This document shows, one piece after another, positions 1 to 7,409 of a stretch of DNA of 34,579 nucleotides. The position numbers and the translations under genes are program-made. Every line of letters begins with the position of its first letter. The stretch's first letter is position 1. The notes beneath the pieces were generated by a model. The model was not told the DNA's origin. It did no database searches and saw only the letters and a list, made by a program, of their open reading frames with translations. The stretch covers positions 1-34,579 of the forward strand of contig CALQOD010000024.1 of assembly GCA_943332105.1 (NCBI GenBank). Reading direction: 5' to 3'. The DNA is from Chitinophaga pinensis. Lineage in GTDB: Bacteria > Bacteroidota > Bacteroidia > AKYH767-A > OLB10.

Positions 1-25
1 AATGTTTGTTAATAAATAAACTATA

Positions 26-40
26 CCCCTAAAAAAGGGG
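26..40 (-). other. 5-bp stem-loop at the predicted 5' end of the leftward transcript
   Basis: CCCCT (26-30) and AGGGG (36-40) are perfect complements around a 5-nt A/T loop. On the minus-strand transcript this hairpin would lie within the first ~15 nt after the promoter at 45-74. It could be a 5'-terminal stabilising hairpin or part of a leader element. It is not followed by a convincing T-tract on either strand, so a terminator is unlikely. Confidence 0.4.
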
Positions 41-44
41 AGTG

Positions 45-74
45 CAAAGATACAAACCATAATCACTTAAGCAA
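45..74 (-). promoter_or_regulatory. Bacteroidota-type promoter firing leftward off the window
   Basis: Read on the minus strand there is a TTG (72-74), a 19-nt spacer (53-71) and TATCTTTG (45-52). This matches the -33 TTG / -7 TAnnTTTG pattern of the Bacteroidota primary sigma factor exactly, including the spacing. The transcript would start near position 40 and leave the window, so its gene is unseen. A small GC-rich hairpin (26-40) lies right at the predicted 5' end. The promoter sits 180 nt beyond the rluD stop, so it probably separates the next transcription unit from the rluD operon. Confidence 0.7.
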
Positions 75-255
75 GGCATTGCACTAAATAATTTTAAAAA
101 GTTAATTTAAGTTAAAATAAACGCAATATAAAGCTTAGAATAGATGTTAATTAATACACTGATTATCAATTTATTAAATCTAAAAAAATGAAAGAATTGT
201 AAAATCTAACTTTATGGCCAATTATTATTTTTTTCAACAAAAACGAAGAATAATT

Positions 256-1335
256 CTACTTTTCAGATCCAGTATAGTTTCTCCATTTCAAAATAACCCT
301 TTGCAAATCGTCGGGTAATTCAGTTTCTAAATACAACTCTTTTTTCGTGGTTGGATGGATAAACCCCAACGAAATTGCATGGAGTGCTTGTCGTGGTAAT
401 ATAGAAAAACAATTTTCAACAAACTGCCTATATTTTGAATTAACAGTCCCTTTTAAAATACGGTCGCCACCATAATTACTATCATTAAACAATGGGTGTC
501 CAATATGTTTCAAATGTACTCTTATCTGATGCGTTCTTCCTGTTTCAAGTTTGCACTCTACTAATGTAATGTAATTGAATCGCTCCAAGACTTTATAATG
601 AGTTACAGCGTGTTTGCCAAATTGCCCCTCAGGAAAAACATCCATTATTTTTCGATCTGCCAAGCTCCTACCAACATTTCCAGTAATTGTTCCGCTGTCC
701 TCTTTCACATTTCCCCAAACCAATGCCTGGTACCTCCTATTAATAGTTCGCTCAAAAAACTGATTGGCTAAATGGCTTAACGAATAATCAGTTTTAGCCA
801 AAACAATTAACCCTGAAGTATCTTTATCTATACGGTGTACTAATCCAGGTCGCTGTGATTCGGATGTAATTGGATTTTCACCTAGTTCCGGAAAAAGATG
901 ATAGATTACTGCATTTACCAAGGTCCCTCTGTAGTGACCATATGCAGGGTGAACAACCATTCCAGGTTTTTTATTGACCACAATTAATTCATCATCCTCA
1001 TATAAAATTTCTAAAGGGATATTATCTGGATACAACTCGATTTCTCGAGGAGGATGTGCGAACACTACCGAAATTTCATCACCAGGTTTTACTTTGTAAT
1101 TTGACTTTACTGGCTTCTTATTAACTAATATAGAGCCTACATCAGCTGCCTGCTGAATTTTATTTCTTGATGTGTTTTGCACTCTATTGTGTAAAAACTT
1201 ATCGATGCGCAATAATCCCTGATTAGCATCAACAATAACTTTCAAGTGTTCGAACAACTCATCTTGTTCATGCTCATTATTATCTAATGGAGTTGAGCTA
1301 TCCAAATTTTCAAATGAAGAAAAATCTTGTTCCAA
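256..1335 (-). CDS. rluD: RluD-family 23S rRNA pseudouridine synthase
   Basis: RNA pseudouridine synthase of the RluA/RluD family, which isomerises uridines in 23S rRNA. With the start used here (359 aa) an N-terminal S4 RNA-binding domain spans roughly residues 43-90. The catalytic domain follows, with HRIDKDTSG carrying the nucleophilic Asp (about residue 170), then GRTHQIRVH further on. There is no in-frame ATG before the catalytic domain. TTG at 1335 is chosen because it lies 5 nt after the stop of the upstream gene. Another TTG at 1377 would add 14 residues and overlap that gene by 37 nt, and later TTG codons are also possible. It is the last gene of the rdgB-ddl-PASTA operon. The family assignment is secure. 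Target uridines (E. coli RluD modifies 1911, 1915 and 1917) are inferred by homology. Confidence 0.93.
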   Translation of the reverse strand: MEQDFSSFENLDSSTPLDNNEHEQDELFEHLKVIVDANQGLLRIDKFLHNRVQNTSRNKIQQAADVGSILVNKKPVKSNYKVKPGDEISVVFAHPPREIELYPDNIPLEILYEDDELIVVNKKPGMVVHPAYGHYRGTLVNAVIYHLFPELGENPITSESQRPGLVHRIDKDTSGLIVLAKTDYSLSHLANQFFERTINRRYQALVWGNVKEDSGTITGNVGRSLADRKIMDVFPEGQFGKHAVTHYKVLERFNYITLVECKLETGRTHQIRVHLKHIGHPLFNDSNYGGDRILKGTVNSKYRQFVENCFSILPRQALHAISLGFIHPTTKKELYLETELPDDLQRVILKWRNYTGSEK

Positions 1336-1340
1336 TATGC

Positions 1341-3227
1341 CTATTTTTGAATTGTAATTCGTTTTGTAATCACACAACCATCACCAATAATTTTTAACAG
1401 ATACAATCCAGGCGCTAAACTACTACAGTCGATAGAAGATGCATAAACAGCAGTATGAATCAGCTTGCCTTCCTGAGAGTATAATTCATAAAATTCAGGT
1501 ACAATATTTTGATTTAAACTAATATTAAGGATGTTGTTTGTTGGATTTGGAAAAACAACAACTTGATTTAAATTATCTGTTAGAGGTAATCCTGCAAACA
1601 AATTTGTATCACCCATAACAGGTCTTATCATAAATGTACCATTTGCAACGCCAACATTATTCCAAGTACCACTAATGTTATAAAACATATTTGCGTTTGA
1701 AGTTGTATTTCTATCAAATCCCAAATGCAACCCATCAGGTAATACTTGCTGAAACCCAATATAAATAATACCACTTACAGGAACAATCTGATCTAATACG
1801 TAAGTACTATAACCATTTACTTCATCAACATAACTTGGCTTCTGATTCGATTCTTGATACAAGATTGTTTCAGGACTCAGGCTGCTCCAGATTTTTATTG
1901 CAAACAAGTTGTTAGCAACGCTTGCGCCTTGTTGCGTAAAATAAAAACGAACCGCTCGTAGAGTATCTGGTTTAATAATATCGAATTTCATTGCTAACTT
2001 CCCATTGGGAGCATTAATTAAATCGTAAGCCACTTCAGCACTACCATCATCATAGCTATAGTAGTTATAAAATCCTTGCTTATAGTACAATGTATCATTA
2101 TCTCTAACTCCGGTAAATGAAGCAGAATTTGAAAAAAAAGATTTAACTGTAAAAAAAGTACTATCATCGCTAATTGCAGGAGAATAAGGGAATAAAGAAT
2201 CTAACGGCGATGTATAGCTTAAATTTATATTATAAGGCTTATTTGGAAAAATATTTCCGTTTGTCTGACCAAATCCAGAAATGTAATTACCTAAATAATC
2301 ATAAATTCTGGTATTAAAACCTACATCGTTATTCACATCATCATTAACCCTATAGCTTACAGTTAACGAATCATTGATTAAAGCTAGTTGATCCACAACA
2401 GATAATGCTTTGAAATGGTCCCAAGGGATAGAAGTATATCCATTTAACAATGAACTTAGCGGTTTAATAAAAGACACATCTCTCAAAATAGTATCAATCT
2501 GACCAGTAGCACTATTGTAGGAAGCCTTTAGACGTACATAATCCAAATGCCACACATCTAAATTTCCTGTTTGTGCTCCGTATGAACGAAAACGAAACTG
2601 AAAACCATCTTGATAAAACACCGAATTATTTAATGTAATATTTATAAGATTAAAAACTGAGTCCTGCCCAAAGGAAACGCCTCCCCCTTTCCCCCACTGC
2701 CTAGACCAAACACCAGTTGTTGGATTATAAAAATCGAGCAATAAGGAATCCGCCACCTCTGGCGCATCACCTAATCCTTTCTTTTCATAATAAAAACTTA
2801 GTACTAAGCTATCTGCAAGACTATAATTACCACCAAGCGGTTTCGAATATAAATTAATTGGCCTACTAGTTAAAGTGTCACAGCCTCCTTGCGCAGTCGC
2901 AAATGAATTGTTATAAGGATTACCCAATTCATTCAATCCATCAAAAGTTGCAACACCTAATGTAACAGGATTTATGCAAAATGTATTATTTACATACACC
3001 TTGTTATCTAACCACTTTGTATTATCGGGATAAGGCGAGTTATTAGAAAAGTCATCAATGAAGGGCAAATTCAGATTAACCATAAAAAATCGGTTATTCA
3101 AATTAGATTTTAATTGGTTATTTGTAAGGACTTTATTGTATTTTAATGGAACAATAATTTCATTTTGAGCTATACCTTTAAACTGAATAAGTAAAAAGAA
3201 AACAAGTAGATATTTTTTAATATTCAT
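1341..3227 (-). CDS. Secreted protein with T9SS type A sorting domain
   Basis: A 628-aa exported protein of unknown function. It starts with a signal peptide (MNIKKYLLVFFLLIQFKG, cleavage probably after IAQ). The last ~75 residues form a type IX secretion C-terminal domain: the VVFPNPTNN motif, then a short beta-rich tail ending in KRITIQK. The body (about residues 45-540) is rich in Asn, Tyr and Ser and looks like beta-sandwich material, but I recognise no named domain. The ATG at 3227 is chosen because the signal peptide begins there. It overlaps the PASTA stop by 11 nt, suggesting translational coupling, whereas a longer ORF start at 3257 would put ten extra residues before the signal. It lies between a PASTA protein and rluD, an unexpected place for a surface protein. 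It may act at the cell surface, but nothing in the sequence gives an activity. Confidence 0.85.
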   Translation of the reverse strand: MNIKKYLLVFFLLIQFKGIAQNEIIVPLKYNKVLTNNQLKSNLNNRFFMVNLNLPFIDDFSNNSPYPDNTKWLDNKVYVNNTFCINPVTLGVATFDGLNELGNPYNNSFATAQGGCDTLTSRPINLYSKPLGGNYSLADSLVLSFYYEKKGLGDAPEVADSLLLDFYNPTTGVWSRQWGKGGGVSFGQDSVFNLINITLNNSVFYQDGFQFRFRSYGAQTGNLDVWHLDYVRLKASYNSATGQIDTILRDVSFIKPLSSLLNGYTSIPWDHFKALSVVDQLALINDSLTVSYRVNDDVNNDVGFNTRIYDYLGNYISGFGQTNGNIFPNKPYNINLSYTSPLDSLFPYSPAISDDSTFFTVKSFFSNSASFTGVRDNDTLYYKQGFYNYYSYDDGSAEVAYDLINAPNGKLAMKFDIIKPDTLRAVRFYFTQQGASVANNLFAIKIWSSLSPETILYQESNQKPSYVDEVNGYSTYVLDQIVPVSGIIYIGFQQVLPDGLHLGFDRNTTSNANMFYNISGTWNNVGVANGTFMIRPVMGDTNLFAGLPLTDNLNQVVVFPNPTNNILNISLNQNIVPEFYELYSQEGKLIHTAVYASSIDCSSLAPGLYLLKIIGDGCVITKRITIQK

Positions 3228-4002
3228 AATGTCGTTCAGTTTTATTTTGATAGACAACTCGCAAATTTACGGATTCACCCTGCTTTATAAATATAGAGTC
3301 GCCAGGCATCGGCATTTGTTCCACAACAAAGAAATTCAATGAGTCTAATTTCCCTGGAGGATAATCAACAACTCCTACATTCAATGCGGAGCCTTTTAAT
3401 ACAAATACGGCTTCTTCTAAGGACAAGTTAAGCAAATTCGGAACTGCAACATCTGTTATTCCCACACCATCACCCAATACTAAATCAATACGCGAGCCTT
3501 TTGATATCAACTGACCAGCAGAAATGACTTTTCCGTTACTTGACATTTCCAAAACCGCACCTTTCGCTAAATCTGGTTTGTAAATCATACTTCCCATTCT
3601 AAGTCCATAAGAGAACAAAATTGCTTCAGCTTGTCGTTGGGATACATCAATAAGATTAGGCAATTTTACTTGGGGAGGAACTGTTCGAGTAATGCTAATA
3701 TAAATAGTCCGCCCTTCCTTAACTTGCTCATTAGGACTAGGATCTTGCTCGATTACAACACCTGGGCCTTTATCCAAAATGAAATTGGAGGAGTCTGAAA
3801 TTTTAAAGCTGAGCGATTTCTCTTCAAGAAACTTTTCAAGCTCGGCATAATTCATTCCTTTAATATTGGGCACAGTTACTGTTTCACCGTGGTTTGTATA
3901 AGACCCCAACCAAATTACCAAGGCAATTATGACCACTGCTAACCCTGCTACTGATGCAATCAGATGTATAATTATTTTCTTTTTTGACAATCTTTCTTTC
4001 AT
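3217..4002 (-). CDS. Membrane-anchored PASTA-domain protein (no kinase domain)
   Basis: A 261-aa protein with a short basic cytoplasmic N-terminus (MKERLSKKK), one transmembrane helix at about 13-34, and three PASTA repeats in the periplasm (about 41-108, 112-180 and 186-253). Each repeat starts with a V-P-N or L-P-N motif: VTVPNIKGM, VKLPNLIDV and VAVPNLLNL. PASTA domains in Ser/Thr kinases and class B PBPs bind peptidoglycan or beta-lactams. Here there is no kinase or transpeptidase domain, so a sensing, scaffolding or anchoring role is inference. It begins 7 nt after the D-Ala-D-Ala ligase stop, which supports a cell-wall role, and its stop overlaps the next gene by 11 nt. Confidence 0.9.
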   Translation of the reverse strand: MKERLSKKKIIIHLIASVAGLAVVIIALVIWLGSYTNHGETVTVPNIKGMNYAELEKFLEEKSLSFKISDSSNFILDKGPGVVIEQDPSPNEQVKEGRTIYISITRTVPPQVKLPNLIDVSQRQAEAILFSYGLRMGSMIYKPDLAKGAVLEMSSNGKVISAGQLISKGSRIDLVLGDGVGITDVAVPNLLNLSLEEAVFVLKGSALNVGVVDYPPGKLDSLNFFVVEQMPMPGDSIFIKQGESVNLRVVYQNKTERHYEY

Positions 4003-4009
4003 GCGAAAA

Positions 4010-6715
4010 TCAATTTAAAACATTCTGTGATAGCTTTTCTTTTCTAGAAACACCATAACTCAAGATTTTATCTATAAAGTCAAGTGGTTTATATTTAGCT
4101 ATTGCAGCTTGATGGAAAATACAAGTAGCTGGTGTCATACCAGGCAATGAATTCACCTCAATAAAAACAACTTCTATTTTATCAGCATTAAAAATTCTCA
4201 CAAACGCATCTATTCTGGCATAGCCTTCAATATTTAACAAACGTGCAGCCTTACCTAATTCTTTTTTTACTGCATTAGATATTTTTTGATTTTCAGAAGG
4301 CAGCATTGAATATCTAGCTGGAGTAATGTTTTGTCCTTGCCCAGCTAAAAATTTCTCTTCTAAGGATAACACATCCCCTTCTGACAACGCCTCTGAGGCC
4401 TCAAAAACCTCATAACTCAACTCCCCTTTTTCATTAAAATAAGTTAACATACCACCTGTCACTTCAATAAAATGGGATGCATTTTCAGCAGTAATAAGCG
4501 ATTCAATTAAAAAGGAGGCCTTTATAGGGAATTCTTCTTTGGCCTTAATTTTTAATTGAGCAACAGCCTCTTGATTTAATTCAAGTGAAGAACGAAAAAT
4601 CAATTTGCAAAAAGCAATCAAATCTTCTTTTGACCTCAAAATTTTTACAGCAGAACTACAACCATCATCAACAGGCTTTGCAATAAAAGGAAAAGAAAAA
4701 TCATTTAAAATATGCTGATAAAATGATTCCTCATCTAATTCAAAGTCTACTCTTTTTACCACTTCATGCTTTGCTACATGAAACCCATGTTTGCGTAAAA
4801 TTTCATTGGTATGAAATTTATCTATTGTGATTTCAGAAGAAGAAGGTCCAGAGCCATTATAAGGTACATTTAACTTATCTAATTCTTTCTGTACAGAACC
4901 ATCTTCACCGGGCCTTCCATGCAATGCAATAAACACCACATCAGCCATTTCAGCAAGATTAGCATAAGTAATGCGTTGTGGTTTTTGCAAACTCTTTGCA
5001 GATGAAAATTGTTCCGTGATTGATCCGGCTTTTTTAATAATATCTAGAACAATAGGATGTACTGAATAACTATCCACTTTTTCTTTAATATCATCTGCAT
5101 TATCTTTTAATAAAGCGTTAATTGGCAGCGTAAACAACTCATGATTATCATTTGAACCAGTCAAAAAAACCGGAAACGGTTCATATTTGTCACTAGATGA
5201 CAATTTCTCATACACATTTCGTCCGCTCTCAACTGAAATATGTCGCTCAGAAGAATAACCACCTAAAATAACAGCGGCACGAAGCTTTTTACTTTTTCTT
5301 TCTTTTGCATTATTCAATGACTTTTTCAAATCGGTCAGTAATAATGGCAATTTATCAAACGACTTAAAATCGCTAATTCTAGACCTTAATGAAGAATAAA
5401 TAATAAATGTTATAAACTGAGATGGGTTAAGTCCAATTTCAGCAGCCTGATGAAAAAAGAAAGAGCTAGGCATCATTCCCGAAGTTGTATTAGGATCATT
5501 CAAAAAAACTTTACCCTGATCTGTAATAAAACCATCTATACGAGCATAAACATTAAACTTAAGCGATGTAAATAAACGCTCACACTCTGTCCTTATAAAA
5601 TCAATATGGTCATCATCAATTTGTATTGGAGTAATTTTTCTAGACAATCCTGGTAAATATTTCGAACGATAATCGAATAACTCTTTACCTTTTCTTATCT
5701 CAGTTGGAGGCAACGCAACGGGCATTCCATTAAGATCTTCAACTACGATACATGAAAACTCTTTACCGTCAATAAAAGACTCTAACAAAACCTCTGATTC
5801 ACCCTCAACACCAACAACACGAATCATTTCATCACCATTAGTAAATAAATCAATTATTACCGATAACAATTCTTCAGGATGATAAATTACTCTAGAATCA
5901 ATTTTAACAGGAAGCCCTACTCCTTCTCGTATATCACTTAACTCACGAACAAAATCTAATTTGTCTTGGAATTGAAGAATGTCCCAATCTATTCTTTTAA
6001 TTTCACAAATAAAAAGTGCTTTATTTATTGAATTGTAAAATTGGCCGAATGAATTATTGTCCACAATGGAGATACCAATTGAAGAACCTTGATTAGCAGC
6101 TTTTGCGACATAAGGTACACCTATAGTTTCCATTGCTTCACGAAAAAGCGCAGCTTGGTTTTTTTCATTCATCCAAGCTTCTCGTGAAATTGAATAATAT
6201 TTGGGCACATCAAAGCCAGCATCCTTCATCAGCGACTTTTGAATAGACTTATTCATTCCAATGGCAGAAGAAAGTATACCGGAACCCGTATACGGAATTC
6301 TTAAATACTCTAATAATCCTTGAAGTCGACCATCTTCGCCATCACTACCATGTAAACATAAAAATGCAACGTCAATTATATCTTTTAGCTCAGTAGCATC
6401 AATGACCCTTCCCAATTTTTCTACTAAGTCGTATTGCAAACTTTTATCAATATCGCCTAAACTCTCAGCATAAATTTGAAATCCATTTGAAGAGTAGGGA
6501 ATAAAATCAGATGGAGGATAAAAATCACGAATGCTGCCCATATAAACAAACTCCCAATCAAGTAAAATCAAATTACCAAAGCTATCTACAAAAACAGGTA
6601 TAGCCTCGAATAACGATTTATTTAAATTATCATATACAGTTCGTCCCCCAGCAAAAGAAACTTCGCGTTCACGGGAAGTACCACCGAAGATTACACCGAC
6701 TCTGATTTTTTCCAT
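4010..6715 (-). CDS. ddl: Tandem D-alanine--D-alanine ligase (two fused Ddl units)
   Basis: A 901-aa protein, more than twice the usual Ddl length (about 300-370 aa). It contains two complete Ddl/ATP-grasp units. Unit 1 (residues 1-460) has GGTSREREVS (11-20), HGSDGEDG (122-129), PYTGSG (141-146), KAANQGSSIG (205-214), KYLPG (352-356), ARID (391-394) and NDPNTTSGM (406-414). Unit 2 (478-890) has GGYSSERHIS (485-494), HGRPGEDG (599-606), PYNGSG (618-623), KPVDDGCSS (680-688), KFLAG (788-792), ARID (833-836) and EVNSLPGM (853-860). Ddl joins two D-alanines using ATP to supply the peptidoglycan terminal dipeptide. Key residues differ between halves: the Mg-ligand Glu is Asp407 in unit 1, and the DdlB Tyr216 equivalent is Tyr353 in unit 1 but Phe789 in unit 2. 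Family assignment is firm. Whether both sites are active is unknown. Confidence 0.93.
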   Translation of the reverse strand: MEKIRVGVIFGGTSREREVSFAGGRTVYDNLNKSLFEAIPVFVDSFGNLILLDWEFVYMGSIRDFYPPSDFIPYSSNGFQIYAESLGDIDKSLQYDLVEKLGRVIDATELKDIIDVAFLCLHGSDGEDGRLQGLLEYLRIPYTGSGILSSAIGMNKSIQKSLMKDAGFDVPKYYSISREAWMNEKNQAALFREAMETIGVPYVAKAANQGSSIGISIVDNNSFGQFYNSINKALFICEIKRIDWDILQFQDKLDFVRELSDIREGVGLPVKIDSRVIYHPEELLSVIIDLFTNGDEMIRVVGVEGESEVLLESFIDGKEFSCIVVEDLNGMPVALPPTEIRKGKELFDYRSKYLPGLSRKITPIQIDDDHIDFIRTECERLFTSLKFNVYARIDGFITDQGKVFLNDPNTTSGMMPSSFFFHQAAEIGLNPSQFITFIIYSSLRSRISDFKSFDKLPLLLTDLKKSLNNAKERKSKKLRAAVILGGYSSERHISVESGRNVYEKLSSSDKYEPFPVFLTGSNDNHELFTLPINALLKDNADDIKEKVDSYSVHPIVLDIIKKAGSITEQFSSAKSLQKPQRITYANLAEMADVVFIALHGRPGEDGSVQKELDKLNVPYNGSGPSSSEITIDKFHTNEILRKHGFHVAKHEVVKRVDFELDEESFYQHILNDFSFPFIAKPVDDGCSSAVKILRSKEDLIAFCKLIFRSSLELNQEAVAQLKIKAKEEFPIKASFLIESLITAENASHFIEVTGGMLTYFNEKGELSYEVFEASEALSEGDVLSLEEKFLAGQGQNITPARYSMLPSENQKISNAVKKELGKAARLLNIEGYARIDAFVRIFNADKIEVVFIEVNSLPGMTPATCIFHQAAIAKYKPLDFIDKILSYGVSRKEKLSQNVLN

Positions 6716-6791
6716 TGCTACAAATTTATCAAATCTCTATTTTTAATTCGTTATATTAATGGTATTTATTCCACAATTATGAACAATTAAA

Positions 6792-7379
6792 TCAAGCTCT
6801 GCTAGCAAAAAAATCTTGTAGCTTTTCGAGGGCTTTTGCTCTATGAGAAATTTGATTTTTATCGACCGCCTCCATTTGTGCAAAGGTGCGATCAAACCCA
6901 TCGGGTATAAATATCGAATCATACCCAAAACCATTTGCGCCAAGAGGAATAGTTGTAATTGCCCCACTTACCTCACCATCAAATAGGTATTCATTTCCCT
7001 CGATTACCAAGGTCATAACAGTCACAAAACGGGCACTCCTATCCTGCTCTCCATCCATTTCGCGCAATACGAAATCAATATTTTCAAAATTATTAGGAGG
7101 CAATCCTGCATAATGAGCACTATCCACACCTGGTCTACCATCTAGCGCATTAATTTCAAGTCCGCTATCATCAGAAAGGCAATTCATCCCTGTTCGACTG
7201 AAAACATACCAAGCCTTTTGTCTCGAATTACCTTCAATGGTATTGGTGGTTTCTGGAATCTCATCGAAAAACCCGATATCATTTAATGTTAATAATTTGA
7301 AACCCGTTGGCAATAATTTTCGTATTTCTTCTACTTTCTTTGCATTGTTTGTGGCTAACAGCAATTTAACTACCTTCAT
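6792..7379 (-). CDS. rdgB: RdgB/HAM1 non-canonical purine NTP pyrophosphatase
   Basis: A 195-aa house-cleaning enzyme that hydrolyses dITP, dXTP and XTP to monophosphates and pyrophosphate, keeping deaminated purines out of DNA and RNA. Family motifs are present: TNN (10-12), SDDSGLEI (69-76), GFGYDSIFIP (150-159) and SHRAKA (178-183). The length matches the family (about 190-200 aa), so it looks complete. It is the first gene of the minus-strand run, 76 nt upstream of ddl. Only 30 bp separate its ATG from that of the divergent PKD gene, so promoters of both must overlap coding sequence or be very short. I found no consensus promoter there. Confidence 0.95.
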   Translation of the reverse strand: MKVVKLLLATNNAKKVEEIRKLLPTGFKLLTLNDIGFFDEIPETTNTIEGNSRQKAWYVFSRTGMNCLSDDSGLEINALDGRPGVDSAHYAGLPPNNFENIDFVLREMDGEQDRSARFVTVMTLVIEGNEYLFDGEVSGAITTIPLGANGFGYDSIFIPDGFDRTFAQMEAVDKNQISHRAKALEKLQDFFASRA

Positions 7380-7409
7380 TAAAATAATTTGATAATTCAG
7401 AACGCTAAA

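Noticed and set aside
246-258. Palindrome AGAATTATTCT at the rluD stop as a terminator
   Set aside because: The arms leave no loop and no GC content, so it cannot form a stable hairpin.
6721-6728. Minus-strand TAAATTTG just upstream of ddl
   Set aside because: It fits the -7 pattern, but there is no TTG at the right spacing and transcription would start at or after the ddl ATG, leaving no leader.
6743-6967. Minus-strand ORF overlapping rdgB
   Set aside because: It is an alternative frame of the rdgB coding region, while rdgB has all family motifs.
7385-7391. TAATTTG near the PKD gene start, a possible -7 box
   Set aside because: It is one base short of TAnnTTTG and has no -33 element.
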